From NCBI RefSeq assembly GCF_018736105.1, contig NZ_CP076135.1:2788001-2852000 (forward strand): a DNA stretch of 64,000 nt. Direction: 5' to 3'. The notes beneath the pieces were generated by a model that was given only the letters and a program-made list of their open reading frames with translations, was not told the origin of the DNA and searched no databases. The DNA comes from Bradyrhizobium sediminis. Its GTDB lineage: Bacteria; Pseudomonadota; Alphaproteobacteria; Rhizobiales; Xanthobacteraceae. The translations under genes and the position numbers were made by a program. The number at the start of each line of letters is the position of its first letter. The stretch's first letter is position 1. Shown in pieces: positions 18,501-26,762 of the stretch.

Positions 18501-20727
18501 TCCCGGCGAGGACGCCAAGATCGTGGTCGCCGCCGTCGATGTCGGCATTCTCAATCTGACCAACTACAAGCCGCCGGCGCCCGACGATTACTATCTCGGC
18601 CAGCGCCGGATGACGTCTGAAATCCGCGACCTCTACGGGCAGCTGATCGACGGCATGCAGGGCACCCGCGGCCAGATCAGGACCGGCGGCGACTCCGCCG
18701 GCGCCGAGCTGCAGGGCAGCCCGCCGACGCAAAAGCCGCTGGCACTGTATTCCGGCATTGTCACGGTCGCCGCCGACGGCACGGCCATGATCAATTTCGA
18801 AATACCGGAGTTCGCCGGCACCGCACGGGTGATGGCGGTGGCGTGGACATCGACAAAGCTCGGCCGCGCCACGACAGATGTCACGATCCGCGATCCCGTG
18901 GTGCTGACGGCGACATTGCCGCGCTTCCTGCTCAATGGCGACAAGGGCACCATGAGTTTCGACCTCGACAACGTCGAGGGCGCGGCGGGCGACTACGCCA
19001 TCAGCGTCAAGACCACAGGTCCGGTGAAAGTCACAGGCAATCCTGCCACCACCGTAAAACTCGCCGCCAAGCAGCGAACGTCGATGTCGCTGGCGCTCGA
19101 TGCCGGCGGCGCCGGAACCGCGAACATCGATGTCGATATCAAGGGACCGAACGGGCTGACGCTGGCGCGGCACTATGCGCTCGACGTCAAGGCGGCGACG
19201 CAGATATTGGCGCGCCGCTCGATCCGCACGCTGGCCAAGGGCGAGAGCCTGACGCTGACGTCAGACATGTTCTCGGATCTGGTGCAGGGCACCGGCGGCG
19301 TGTCGCTGTCGGTCAGCCTGTCGACCGCGCTCGACGCCGCGACCATCCTGAAGGCGCTCGACCGCTATCCGCATGGCTGTTCGGAACAGATCACCAGCCG
19401 CGCGATGCCGCTGCTCTACGTCAACGATCTGGCGGCGGGCGCGCATCTGGCGATGGATAGCGCGGTCGATCAGCGCATCAGGGATGCGATCGACCGGCTG
19501 CTGGCGCGACAGGGCTCGAACGGTTCGTTCGGGCTGTGGTCGGCCGGTGGCGACGACGCCTGGCTCGACGCCTATGTCACGGACTTCCTGACCCGCGCCC
19601 GTGAAAAGGGATTTGCGGTGCCGGATGTGTCATTCAAGAGCGCGCTCGATCGCATCCGCAACTCCGTCGTCAACGCCAACGAGCCTGAAAAGGACGGCGG
19701 CCGCGACCTGGCCTACGGCCTCTACGTGCTCGCCCGCAACGGCGCAGCGCCGATCGGCGATCTGCGCTATCTCGCCGACACCAAGCTCGGCAACCTCGCC
19801 ACCCCGATTGCAAAGTCGCAACTGGCGGCGGCGTTGGCGCTGGTCGGCGACAAGGGCAGGGCGGAGCGGGTCTATGCGGCTGCGCTCGAAAGCCTCGCGC
19901 CGAAGCCGGTGATCGAGTTCGGCCGGGTCGACTACGGCAGCGCCTTGCGCGATGCCGCGGCACTGGTTTCGCTCGCGAGCGAAGGCAATGCGCCGAAGGC
20001 GACCCTGACGCAGGCGGTTGCCCGGGTCGAGACCGCGCGCGGGCTGACGCCTTACACATCCACGCAAGAGAACGCCTGGCTGGTGCTGGCCTCGCGCGCT
20101 CTGGCCAGGGAAACCATGGCCCTCGACATCAACGGCGCGTCGGCCAAGACTGCGGTTTATCGCAGCTACAAGGCGGCGGAGGTGGCCGGCGGGCCGATCA
20201 AGATCACCAACACCGGCGATACCCCGGTACAGGCGGTGGTCGCTGTCTCCGGTTCGCCGATCACGCCGGAACCGGCGGCATCGAACGGCTTCAAGATCGA
20301 GCGCAATTACTTCACGCTCGACGGCAAGCCGGCCGACGTCTCGAAGGCCAAGCAGAACGATCGCTTCGCGGTGGTGTTGAAGATCACCGAGGCCAAGCCG
20401 GAATACGGTCACATCATGGTGGCAGATTATCTGCCGGCTGGCTTCGAGATCGACAATCCGCATCTGGTGTCGTCGGGCGACACCGGCACGCTGGACTGGA
20501 TCGAGGACGGTGAGGAGCCGGAAAATACCGAGTTCCGCGACGACCGCTTCACCGCAGCCATCGATCGCGCCAGCGACGACAAAGCGGTGTTCACGGTGGC
20601 CTATGTGGTCCGCGCGGTGTCGCCCGGCAAATATGTGCTGCCGCAGGCCTATGTCGAGGACATGTACAATCCCTCGCGCTACGGCCGCACCGGCACCGGC
20701 GCGATCGAGGTGCGTCCGGCAAAATGA
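15520..20727 (+). CDS. Bacterial alpha-2-macroglobulin, periplasmic, thioester type
   Basis: A 1735-residue protein from ATG 15520 with a signal peptide (MIGLVRAAALCATLALGLVT, cleavage near AQA-ADK). It has serial MG-type beta domains, a bait-like central region (around ELQGSPPTQK), and the thioester-domain motif HGCSEQ with Cys1287 and Gln1290 set up to form the internal Cys-Gln thioester. Bacterial A2Ms trap proteases and covalently capture them, protecting the cell envelope. Unlike E. coli YfhM, no lipobox Cys is seen at the cleavage site, so it may be soluble in the periplasm. Its last codons overlap the start of pbpC (ATGA), the classic A2M-PBP1C pairing. The frame is open upstream to 14956, through the tRNA, but that extension is not credible. 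Confidence 0.92.
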   Translation: MIGLVRAAALCATLALGLVTAQAADKAFKRDDLADSAVKLEAQIKSEAGAVAKTNATLKTDADAAFKRSDFRTGLQILGQIAATTPEDSVNWLKLARTIFQIRSASSSEQTFLLERASTAAYIAYQRAGNAGEEADALAVLGRAMSERKLWRPALDSLRLSLDLREVAEVRGQYEKMRDQHGFRLLDYTVDSDAASPRACFQFSEELAKRVDFAPFLALAGSDKPALSAEGKQLCIDGLKHGERYNINLRAGLPSTVKETLPKSAEFNIYVRDRKPFVRFTGRAYVLPRTGQRGIPVVSVNTPAVSVNVFRIGDRNLINTVIGADFQRALSKYELSDLGDERGVKVWSGELATATTLNQDVTTAFPVDQALGDLQPGVYVMTAEAKGPGSDSDGSLATQWFIVSDLGLTAFSGNDGIHVFVNSLASTEPVGKAEVRLVARNNEILATRKTDESGHVLFEAGLARGEGGLSPAMLTVSGEKADYAFLSLKSNAFDLSDRGVSGRAVPAGADAFVYAERGVYRSNETVYLTALVRDGQGNAVTGGPLTLVIERPDGVEYRRAVLPDQGAGGRSLAVPLNSAVPTGTWRARAFTDPKGASVGETSFMVEDYIPERIEFELTGKEKQIKAEVPVELKVAGRFLYGAPASGLQLEGDMLVAPAASGRPGYPGYQFGVADEETSSNERTPIENLPEADANGIATFPVSLAKPPSSTRPQEAQIFIRMTEAGGRAVERKLVLPVQPSTALIGVKPLFGDKSVAEGDKAEFDVVFVAPDGKQLARSGLRYELLKIESRYQWYRQNSSWEYEPVKSTKRVGDGDLNLAADKPARVTLLPQPGRYRLDVKSTEADGPITSVQFDVGWYSDGSADTPDLLETSIDKPEYQSGDTMVVSVNARSSGKLTINVLGDRLLTTQTTDVKQGTAQVKIPVGKDWGTGAYVVATLRRPLEAAALRMPGRAIGLKWFSIDKKTRTLAVNLSPPALVRPGTALKIPVKLGGLNPGEDAKIVVAAVDVGILNLTNYKPPAPDDYYLGQRRMTSEIRDLYGQLIDGMQGTRGQIRTGGDSAGAELQGSPPTQKPLALYSGIVTVAADGTAMINFEIPEFAGTARVMAVAWTSTKLGRATTDVTIRDPVVLTATLPRFLLNGDKGTMSFDLDNVEGAAGDYAISVKTTGPVKVTGNPATTVKLAAKQRTSMSLALDAGGAGTANIDVDIKGPNGLTLARHYALDVKAATQILARRSIRTLAKGESLTLTSDMFSDLVQGTGGVSLSVSLSTALDAATILKALDRYPHGCSEQITSRAMPLLYVNDLAAGAHLAMDSAVDQRIRDAIDRLLARQGSNGSFGLWSAGGDDAWLDAYVTDFLTRAREKGFAVPDVSFKSALDRIRNSVVNANEPEKDGGRDLAYGLYVLARNGAAPIGDLRYLADTKLGNLATPIAKSQLAAALALVGDKGRAERVYAAALESLAPKPVIEFGRVDYGSALRDAAALVSLASEGNAPKATLTQAVARVETARGLTPYTSTQENAWLVLASRALARETMALDINGASAKTAVYRSYKAAEVAGGPIKITNTGDTPVQAVVAVSGSPITPEPAASNGFKIERNYFTLDGKPADVSKAKQNDRFAVVLKITEAKPEYGHIMVADYLPAGFEIDNPHLVSSGDTGTLDWIEDGEEPENTEFRDDRFTAAIDRASDDKAVFTVAYVVRAVSPGKYVLPQAYVEDMYNPSRYGRTGTGAIEVRPAK

Positions 20728-22838
20728 GCGGAGAGACTGCCATAGTGCCGACGGCGCGACGCTGGCGGCGGATCAAGCTGGTCGCGGCGGCGTTGGCTGC
20801 GGCTTGCCTGATCCTCGCCGGCGCCTTCGCGGCATGGGTCGTCTCGCTCGGCCCCTTGCCGCTGCAGCAGGCCCGCCAGATTTCGGCGACGATCGTCGAC
20901 CGCAACGGCAAGCTCTTGCGCGCCTATGCCATGGCTGACGGCCGCTGGCGGCTGCCGGTCGACGCGCGAACCGGCGTCGATCCGTCCTATCTCAAGCTGC
21001 TGCTGGCTTATGAAGACCGGCGTTTCTATTCGCACCATGGCGTCGACCCGCAGGCATTGGGCCGCGCCGCGCTCCAGTTCGTCACCCACGGTCGCATCGT
21101 CTCCGGCGGCTCGACCATCACGATGCAGCTGGCGCGGCTGATCGAGCCGCGCCGCGAGCGCTCGGTCCATGCCAAGCTGCGCCAGATGGTCCGCGCGGTC
21201 CAGATCGAGCGCCAACTGACCAAGGGCCAGATCCTCGATCTCTATCTGGCGCTGGCGCCGTTCGGCGGCAATCTCGAGGGCGTCCGCGCCGCCTCGATTG
21301 CCTATTTCGGCAAGGAGCCGAAACGGCTGTCGCTGGCGGAATCGGCGCTGCTGGTGGCGCTGCCGCAATCGCCGGAAACCCGCCGCCTCGATCGTCACCC
21401 CGACGTCGCGCGGACAGCCCGCGACCGCGTGCTCGACCGCATGGTTGAGGACGGCCGCCTGCCGGCGGAGGAAGCGGCTCAGGCGAAGGCGGTTGCGGTG
21501 CCAAGGCTGCGCAAGCCGATGCCGATACTCGCACCGCATTCCGCCGATCAGGCCATCGCCACGGTGAAGGATGCGCCGGTGATCCGGCTGACGGTGGATT
21601 CCGGGTTGCAGAAGGTGCTGGAAGCGCTGGCGCGCGACCGCGCGGCCGCGCTCGGTCCGAACATATCCGTGGCGATCGTCGCGGTCGACAATGAGAGCGG
21701 CGACGTGCTGGCGCATGTCGGCTCCCCCGATTATTTCGACGACCGCCGCGCCGGACAGGTCGATATGACCCGCGCGGTGCGCTCGCCCGGGTCGACCCTG
21801 AAACCGTTCATCTACGGTCTCGCCTTCGAAGACGGCTTTGTCCATCCGGAAAGCCTGATCGACGACCGGCCGATCCGGTTCGGCTCCTATGCACCGGAAA
21901 ATTTCGACATGACCTTTCAGGGCACGGTGCCGGTGCGCAAGGCGCTGCAGCTGTCGCTCAACGTGCCGGCGATCGCCTTGCTGGATCGCGTCGGCTCGAG
22001 CCGGCTGTCGTCGCGGCTGAAGCAGGCCGGCGCCAATCTGGTGCTGCCGAAGGACGAGGCGCCGGGCCTCGCCATGGGCCTCGGCGGCGTCGGCGTCACG
22101 CTGCAGGATCTGGTGCAGCTCTATTCGGGGCTGGCACGGCTCGGCCATACGCGGCCGCTGCGCGAGATCGTGAAGGCAACGGACGACGTGCGGGAGCCGC
22201 TGCGCCTGATGGATCAGGTTGCGGCCTGGCAGGTCGGCAACGTGCTGATCGGTACGCCGCCGCCGGAAAATGCCGCGCACAATCGGATCGCGTTCAAGAC
22301 CGGCACCAGCTACGGCTATCGCGATGCCTGGTCGGTCGGCTTCGACGGCCGCACCACCATTGGGGTCTGGGTCGGACGGCCTGACGGTGCGCCGGTGCCG
22401 GGTCTGGTCGGGCGCACCGCGGCAGCACCGATCCTGTTCGATGCCTTCGCCCGCACCGGGAAATTGCCGGCAGCCCTGCCGAAGCCGCCCAAGGGTGCGC
22501 TGCTGGCCAGCAATGCCAAGCTGCCGCTGCCGCTGCGCCGGTTCCGCCCGGCCGGGGAACTGGTGCGCACCGGCAGCGATCAGGCCCCGCGCATCCAGTT
22601 TCCTCTTAACGGATCGCGGATCGATGTCGATCGCTCGGCCGGCAGTCAGTTCGCGGCGATGCCGGTGAAGGTCGCCGGCGGCGTGCTTCCGATGACCATG
22701 CTGGTCAACGGCGTCTCGGTGGGCGAATTCGACGGCCGCCGCCAGCGGCTGGTCGATCCGCCCGGGCCGGGCTTTGCCCGACTGACCGTGATCGACGCTG
22801 TGGGCGCCGCGGACACAGTTGTCATCAGAATTCAATAG
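20724..22838 (+). CDS. pbpC: Penicillin-binding protein 1C
   Basis: A 704-residue class A PBP. It has a short cytoplasmic tail and one TM helix (residues about 18-41), a GT51 glycosyltransferase domain with EDRRFYSHHGVDP (catalytic Glu at about 97) and GGSTITMQLARL, a transpeptidase domain with SxxK at Ser357-Lys360 (PGSTLKPF) and KTGTS from Lys525, and a C-terminal BiPBP_C-like beta domain (residues about 610-704). PBP1C polymerises and possibly crosslinks peptidoglycan. It starts inside the last codon of the A2M gene (ATGA), so the two are translationally coupled. The known association suggests repair of the wall where A2M intercepts attacking proteases. Confidence 0.93.
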   Translation: MSGETAIVPTARRWRRIKLVAAALAAACLILAGAFAAWVVSLGPLPLQQARQISATIVDRNGKLLRAYAMADGRWRLPVDARTGVDPSYLKLLLAYEDRRFYSHHGVDPQALGRAALQFVTHGRIVSGGSTITMQLARLIEPRRERSVHAKLRQMVRAVQIERQLTKGQILDLYLALAPFGGNLEGVRAASIAYFGKEPKRLSLAESALLVALPQSPETRRLDRHPDVARTARDRVLDRMVEDGRLPAEEAAQAKAVAVPRLRKPMPILAPHSADQAIATVKDAPVIRLTVDSGLQKVLEALARDRAAALGPNISVAIVAVDNESGDVLAHVGSPDYFDDRRAGQVDMTRAVRSPGSTLKPFIYGLAFEDGFVHPESLIDDRPIRFGSYAPENFDMTFQGTVPVRKALQLSLNVPAIALLDRVGSSRLSSRLKQAGANLVLPKDEAPGLAMGLGGVGVTLQDLVQLYSGLARLGHTRPLREIVKATDDVREPLRLMDQVAAWQVGNVLIGTPPPENAAHNRIAFKTGTSYGYRDAWSVGFDGRTTIGVWVGRPDGAPVPGLVGRTAAAPILFDAFARTGKLPAALPKPPKGALLASNAKLPLPLRRFRPAGELVRTGSDQAPRIQFPLNGSRIDVDRSAGSQFAAMPVKVAGGVLPMTMLVNGVSVGEFDGRRQRLVDPPGPGFARLTVIDAVGAADTVVIRIQ

Positions 22839-22888
22839 AGGACACCTAACCGGTTGTAGCGATAGCGGTTTCGGCGTATGCGGAACCA

Positions 22889-24631
22889 ATGGTCGAGACC
22901 CATGCCCGTCCCCGATTTGGAGAGCCGCGCGAGCCGAAGAACCGGGCAAATCCGGGTAGCCGGCTTGCCAGCGTCATTGACCTCGTGGCGGCCAGCCACG
23001 TCCGCGCGGCGGCCTTCCTGCTGGTCTGCGGCCTGATCCTGTTTCTGCCCGGCTTTTTCAACATCCCGCCGATCGATCGCGACGAGGCGCGGTTCGCGCA
23101 GGCGACCAAGCAAATGGTCGAAAGCGGCGATTTCGTCGACATCCGCTTCCAGGACGATGTCCGCTACAAGAAACCGGTCGGCATCTACTGGTTGCAGGCG
23201 GCCGTGGTCGAAACCGCCTCGGCGCTGGGCTTGCCGCGCGCGCAGCTGAGGATCTGGCTGTACCGCGTGCCGTCCCTGATCGGCGCCATCGGCGCGGTGC
23301 TGCTGACCTACTGGACCGCGCTGGCGTTCGTGACGCGGCGCGGCGCCATCTTCGCCGGTTTGATCATGTGCAGTTCGGTGCTGCTCGGCGCCGAGGCGCG
23401 GCTCGCCAAGACCGATGCCATGCTGCTGCTCACGGTGGTGGCGGCGATGGGAGCGCTGGCGCGGGTCTATCTGTCATGGCAGCGCGGCGAGGACCCCGAG
23501 CGCCCGCCATGGTCCTGGCCCGCGATCTTCTGGACCGCGCTGGCCGGCGGCATCCTGCTCAAGGGCCCGTTGATCCTGATGTTCGTCGCGCTGACGATCG
23601 TCACGCTGGCGATCCTCGACCGCTCGGCGGCCTGGCTGTGGCGGCTGCGCCCGGTCTGGGGCCTGATGTGGATGCTGGTGCTGGTGCTGCCGTGGTTCGT
23701 CGCGATCTTCTGGCGCGCGGGCGAGACGTTCTTCACCGATTCAATCGGCGGTGACATGCTCGCGAAATTCGCCGCGCAGGAATCCCACGGCGCGCCGCCC
23801 GGCCTTTATCTGCTGCTGTTCTGGGTGACGTTCTGGCCCGGTGCTGCGCTGGCGGGCATGGCGGCGCCGGCGGTGTGGCGGGCGAGGCGGGAGCCGGGCG
23901 CGCAGTATCTGCTGGCGTGGCTGATCCCGTCGTGGATCGTGTTCGAACTGGTGCTGACCAAACTGCCGCATTACGTCCTGCCGCTCTATCCGGCGATCGC
24001 GATCCTCACCGTCGGCGCGCTGGAGCGCAGGGTGCTGTCGCGATCATGGCTGATGCGCGGCGCCGCCTGGTGGTTCGTGATTCCGGCCGGCGGGTCAGTC
24101 ATTGCCGTGGTCGGTGCGATTGCGCTGACGCGCCAGCCGGTGTTCCTGGCGTGGCCGTTCATTGCGGCGGCGCTGATCTTCGGGCTGTTCGCGTGGTGGC
24201 TGTATGAGGACGGCCGCGCCGAGCGTTCGCTGTTGAACGCGGTGGTGTCGGCGATGTTCCTGGCGATGGCGGTCTACGGCATCGTGCTGCCGTCATTGAA
24301 GCCGCTGTTCCCGAGCGCCGAGATTGCCCGTGCACTGCGCAATGTCGTCTGCGTCGGACCGAAGGCCGCCGCCGCCGGTTTTCACGAGCCGAGCCTGGTC
24401 TTCATGAACGGCACCTCGACGCTTCTGACCGATGGATCGGGGGCTGCGGATTTCCTGAAGCAGGGCAGTTGCCGCTTCGCACTGGTGGAGGCGCGCTCGG
24501 AGCGTGGCTTTGCAGCGCGCGCCGAAGCCATTGGGCTGCGCTACAACGTGGCCACCCGCATCGACGGCTACAACATCTCGCAGGGCAGGGCGATTTCGAT
24601 CGCGATCTTCCGCTCCGAAGGAACGGAATAG
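22889..24631 (+). CDS. GT39/ArnT-like lipid-linked sugar transferase
   Basis: A 580-residue polytopic membrane protein of the PMT/ArnT fold. After a hydrophilic N-terminus it has the first periplasmic-loop motif IDRDEAR (acidic pair at about residues 63-66, catalytic in the family), then FQDDVRYKKPVGIYWLQ, typical of ArnT/Rgt enzymes that use polyprenyl-phosphate sugars. About 11-12 hydrophobic helices follow, and a C-terminal soluble domain (residues about 480-580). It starts an apparent operon: the PAP2 phosphatase ATG is 1 base after its stop. With the downstream GT2 and LABN proteins it probably decorates lipid A or another envelope glycan. The sugar cannot be read from sequence. Confidence 0.88.
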   Translation: MVETHARPRFGEPREPKNRANPGSRLASVIDLVAASHVRAAAFLLVCGLILFLPGFFNIPPIDRDEARFAQATKQMVESGDFVDIRFQDDVRYKKPVGIYWLQAAVVETASALGLPRAQLRIWLYRVPSLIGAIGAVLLTYWTALAFVTRRGAIFAGLIMCSSVLLGAEARLAKTDAMLLLTVVAAMGALARVYLSWQRGEDPERPPWSWPAIFWTALAGGILLKGPLILMFVALTIVTLAILDRSAAWLWRLRPVWGLMWMLVLVLPWFVAIFWRAGETFFTDSIGGDMLAKFAAQESHGAPPGLYLLLFWVTFWPGAALAGMAAPAVWRARREPGAQYLLAWLIPSWIVFELVLTKLPHYVLPLYPAIAILTVGALERRVLSRSWLMRGAAWWFVIPAGGSVIAVVGAIALTRQPVFLAWPFIAAALIFGLFAWWLYEDGRAERSLLNAVVSAMFLAMAVYGIVLPSLKPLFPSAEIARALRNVVCVGPKAAAAGFHEPSLVFMNGTSTLLTDGSGAADFLKQGSCRFALVEARSERGFAARAEAIGLRYNVATRIDGYNISQGRAISIAIFRSEGTE

Positions 24632-24632
24632 G

Positions 24633-25478
24633 ATGTCCGCCAGGGCCGGTAACGGCGAATACTCGAATTACTTTTCTCGCTTCTTTACGATCGCAGGGCG
24701 GTCGCTGGCGCAGCTCGTGCGCTCGCCGTCGCATTCGCGCCGCGCCGAGGCGGCGCGGCGATCGGCGCGCCACGTCCTGCTGCTCACCGCCATTCTCAGT
24801 GCGGCGATCATTGCGCTGATGTACGCGCTGGATGCGCGCGAGATCGCACTGATGCCGCCGCGCGGCACCGCCAGCCTTTGGCCGATCCGCATCCTGACCG
24901 ATTTCGGCAAAGCCGCCTATGTGCTGTGGGCGCTGGCAGGCCTGCTATTGGTCGTTGCGATTGTTTCCGCAGCGCTGCGCGGCAATTCGCGATCCCTGCT
25001 GCTCGGTCTCGGCACCCGTCTGCAATTTGTGTTCTTCGCGGTGCTGGTGCCGGTCCTCGTCGGCGACGTTTTCAAATGGATCGTCGGGCGCGGGCGGCCG
25101 TTCGTCGGCGGCGAGGCCAATGTCTTCAACTTCAGGCATTTCGGCGGCACTGAAGCCTTCGCCAGCTTTCCCTCCGGTCATGCCGTCACGAGCTTCGCGC
25201 TGGCGTTCGCGATTTCCGCGCTGTGGCCGCAGGCGCGCCTGGTGATGATCGTGTACGCGATCGCTATCGCGCTCAGCCGCCTCGTGCTGCTGGCCCATCA
25301 CCCGAGCGACGTGGTGGCCGGCGCACTGGTCGGCCTGATCGGTGCGATGGCCGTGCGTTACTGGTTCGCCGCGCGCCGGCTCGGTTTTGCCATCCGCCAT
25401 GACGGGGCCATCGTGCCGCTTCCGGGACCCTCGCTGGGGCATCTCAAAAGGGTTGCCTGCGGGCCGTTCGCCCCATAA
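24633..25478 (+). CDS. PAP2-family membrane phosphatase
   Basis: A 281-residue protein with all three PAP2 motifs: KWIVGRGRP (KX6RP), FPSGHA (PSGH) and SRLVLLAHHPSD (SRX5HX3D). Six hydrophobic helices. Family members dephosphorylate undecaprenyl pyrophosphate, phosphatidylglycerol phosphate or lipid A phosphates. The ATG at 24633 lies directly after the GT39 stop, implying translational coupling. In this setting, likely jobs are recycling the lipid carrier or removing a lipid A phosphate (LpxE/LpxF-like) so a sugar can be attached. Choice between these is open. A palindromic repeat follows the gene. Confidence 0.88.
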   Translation: MSARAGNGEYSNYFSRFFTIAGRSLAQLVRSPSHSRRAEAARRSARHVLLLTAILSAAIIALMYALDAREIALMPPRGTASLWPIRILTDFGKAAYVLWALAGLLLVVAIVSAALRGNSRSLLLGLGTRLQFVFFAVLVPVLVGDVFKWIVGRGRPFVGGEANVFNFRHFGGTEAFASFPSGHAVTSFALAFAISALWPQARLVMIVYAIAIALSRLVLLAHHPSDVVAGALVGLIGAMAVRYWFAARRLGFAIRHDGAIVPLPGPSLGHLKRVACGPFAP

Positions 25479-25496
25479 GAAGCGGACGTTGCCGTA

Positions 25497-25540
25497 GCGT
25501 TTTCAAGCGAAGTGGACACCGGTTCGCGTGAAGAAAACGC
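25497..25540. repeat. Bradyrhizobium-type dispersed palindromic element
   Basis: GCGTTTTC (25497-25504) and GAAAACGC (25533-25540) form a perfect 8-bp inverted repeat. Inside it GCGAA and TTCGC form a second 5-bp stem around GTGGACACCGG. I recall this element (GCGTTTTC...AAGTGGA...ACCGGTTCGCGTGAAGAAAACGC) as a high-copy intergenic repeat in Bradyrhizobium genomes. It sits between the PAP2 and GT2 genes, and its right arm is just upstream of the GT2 start. Only one copy is in this window. Confidence 0.65.
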
Positions 25541-25612
25541 GTCAAGACATCATGGGTCGGCACCGGGCGCAGCGGTTCCGGCTGCACGCCAATTCCAACG
25601 ACGAGCGTCGAT

Positions 25613-26365
25613 TTGCCTTCATCTGACCCGACAGAAGTGGCCGTTTCCATCGTTGTTCCCGTGCGCAACGAGGCCGAGAACGTGGCGCCGCTGATCGCGG
25701 AAATCGCCGCTGCGCTCGATGGTCGATGGACCTACGAGATCATCTACGTCAATGACGGCTCGACCGATGCGACCGCCGACCGGCTCGCCGCGCTCATGAA
25801 GGCGCGCGCAAACCTGCGGCAGATCCGGCATGCGAATTCGGCCGGGCAATCGGCGGCGGTGCGCAGCGGAGTCCGCGCTGCGCGCGGCGCCGTCGTGGCG
25901 ACGCTCGACGGTGACGGCCAGAACAATCCGGCGTTCCTGCCGGACCTGATTTCGGCGATCGAAAAGGGCGGCGACCGCATAGGCCTGGTTGCCGGCCAGC
26001 GGGTCGGACGCAAGGACACCGGTTTCAAGAAGATGCAGTCGCGCATTGCTAATGGCGTGCGCAATGCGATCCTGCGCGACGGCACCCGCGACACCGGCTG
26101 CGGCCTGAAGGCGTTCCGCCGCGACGTGTTCCTGATGATGCCGTATTTCGACGGGCTGCATCGGTTTTTGCCGGCGCTGGTGCGCCGCGAGGGCTATGAG
26201 ATCGCCTATGTCGACGTGATCGACCGGCCGCGCCATTCCGGCGTGTCAAATTACGGCTTCTTCGATCGGCTATGGATCGGGATCATGGATCTCGCCGGCG
26301 TGTGGTGGCTGATCCGCCGCAAGAAACCGACACCTGTTGCGACCGAGGTGACAAGTCATGACTGA
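25613..26365 (+). CDS. GT2 polyprenyl-phosphate sugar synthase (DPM1/ArnC/RgtE-like)
   Basis: A 250-residue family-2 glycosyltransferase: VSIVVPVRNEAENV near the start, YVNDGSTDAT, and the DxD-containing ATLDGDGQN. It lacks the two C-terminal TM helices of ArnC, having only a short hydrophobic segment (FFDRLWIGIMDLAGVWWLI). It resembles dolichol-phosphate mannose synthase and is expected to load a sugar from a nucleotide donor onto a polyprenyl phosphate for the GT39 enzyme. The only early start in frame is TTG 25613 (no in-frame ATG or GTG between the upstream stop and here), so initiation is probably weak or coupled. It overlaps the LABN gene by 8 bases. Confidence 0.87.
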   Translation: MPSSDPTEVAVSIVVPVRNEAENVAPLIAEIAAALDGRWTYEIIYVNDGSTDATADRLAALMKARANLRQIRHANSAGQSAAVRSGVRAARGAVVATLDGDGQNNPAFLPDLISAIEKGGDRIGLVAGQRVGRKDTGFKKMQSRIANGVRNAILRDGTRDTGCGLKAFRRDVFLMMPYFDGLHRFLPALVRREGYEIAYVDVIDRPRHSGVSNYGFFDRLWIGIMDLAGVWWLIRRKKPTPVATEVTSHD

Positions 26366-26681
26366 CCTGTTCAACACACTCGCTGCCTACCTTCATGACG
26401 TATTCATCATCAAGTTCGACGGCTGGGTCATCCTGGGATTTGTCGCGCAGGCATTCTTCACCATGCGCTTCGTGGTGCAATGGATCGCCTCCGAGCGCGC
26501 GCGCAAGAGCGTGATCCCGGTGGCGTTCTGGTTCTTTTCGATCGGCGGCGGCGTGCTGCTGCTGGTCTACGCGCTGTATCGCCGCGATCCGGTCTTCATC
26601 GCAGGACAGGCGCTCGGGCTCGTGGTCTATGTCCGCAATCTGTATTTCATCATCGTCAACGGACGGCAGGCATCCAGCTAG
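26358..26681 (+). CDS. Lipid A biosynthesis N-terminal-like (LABN) membrane protein
   Basis: A 107-residue protein with three hydrophobic helices, including VILGFVAQAFFTMRFVVQWI and the VIPVAFWFFSIGGGVLLLVY segment that define the LABN domain. Similar small proteins are found next to GT2/GT39 lipid-modification genes. A role as partner or flippase component for the lipid-linked sugar is inferred from this association. The start overlaps the end of the GT2 gene by 8 bases, indicating co-translation. Confidence 0.85.
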   Translation: MTDLFNTLAAYLHDVFIIKFDGWVILGFVAQAFFTMRFVVQWIASERARKSVIPVAFWFFSIGGGVLLLVYALYRRDPVFIAGQALGLVVYVRNLYFIIVNGRQASS

Positions 26682-26762
26682 GATTGAGCGTTGCGTCCAG
26701 CGCCGGACTGCGTGCCAAAAATGAACTCGCGAGCGGCAGCCGACTACTCTAAAAGCGTTCCG

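Noticed and set aside
20679-22949. A 756-codon leftward open frame across pbpC
   Set aside because: Antisense shadow; the plus-strand frame has clear PBP1C motifs.
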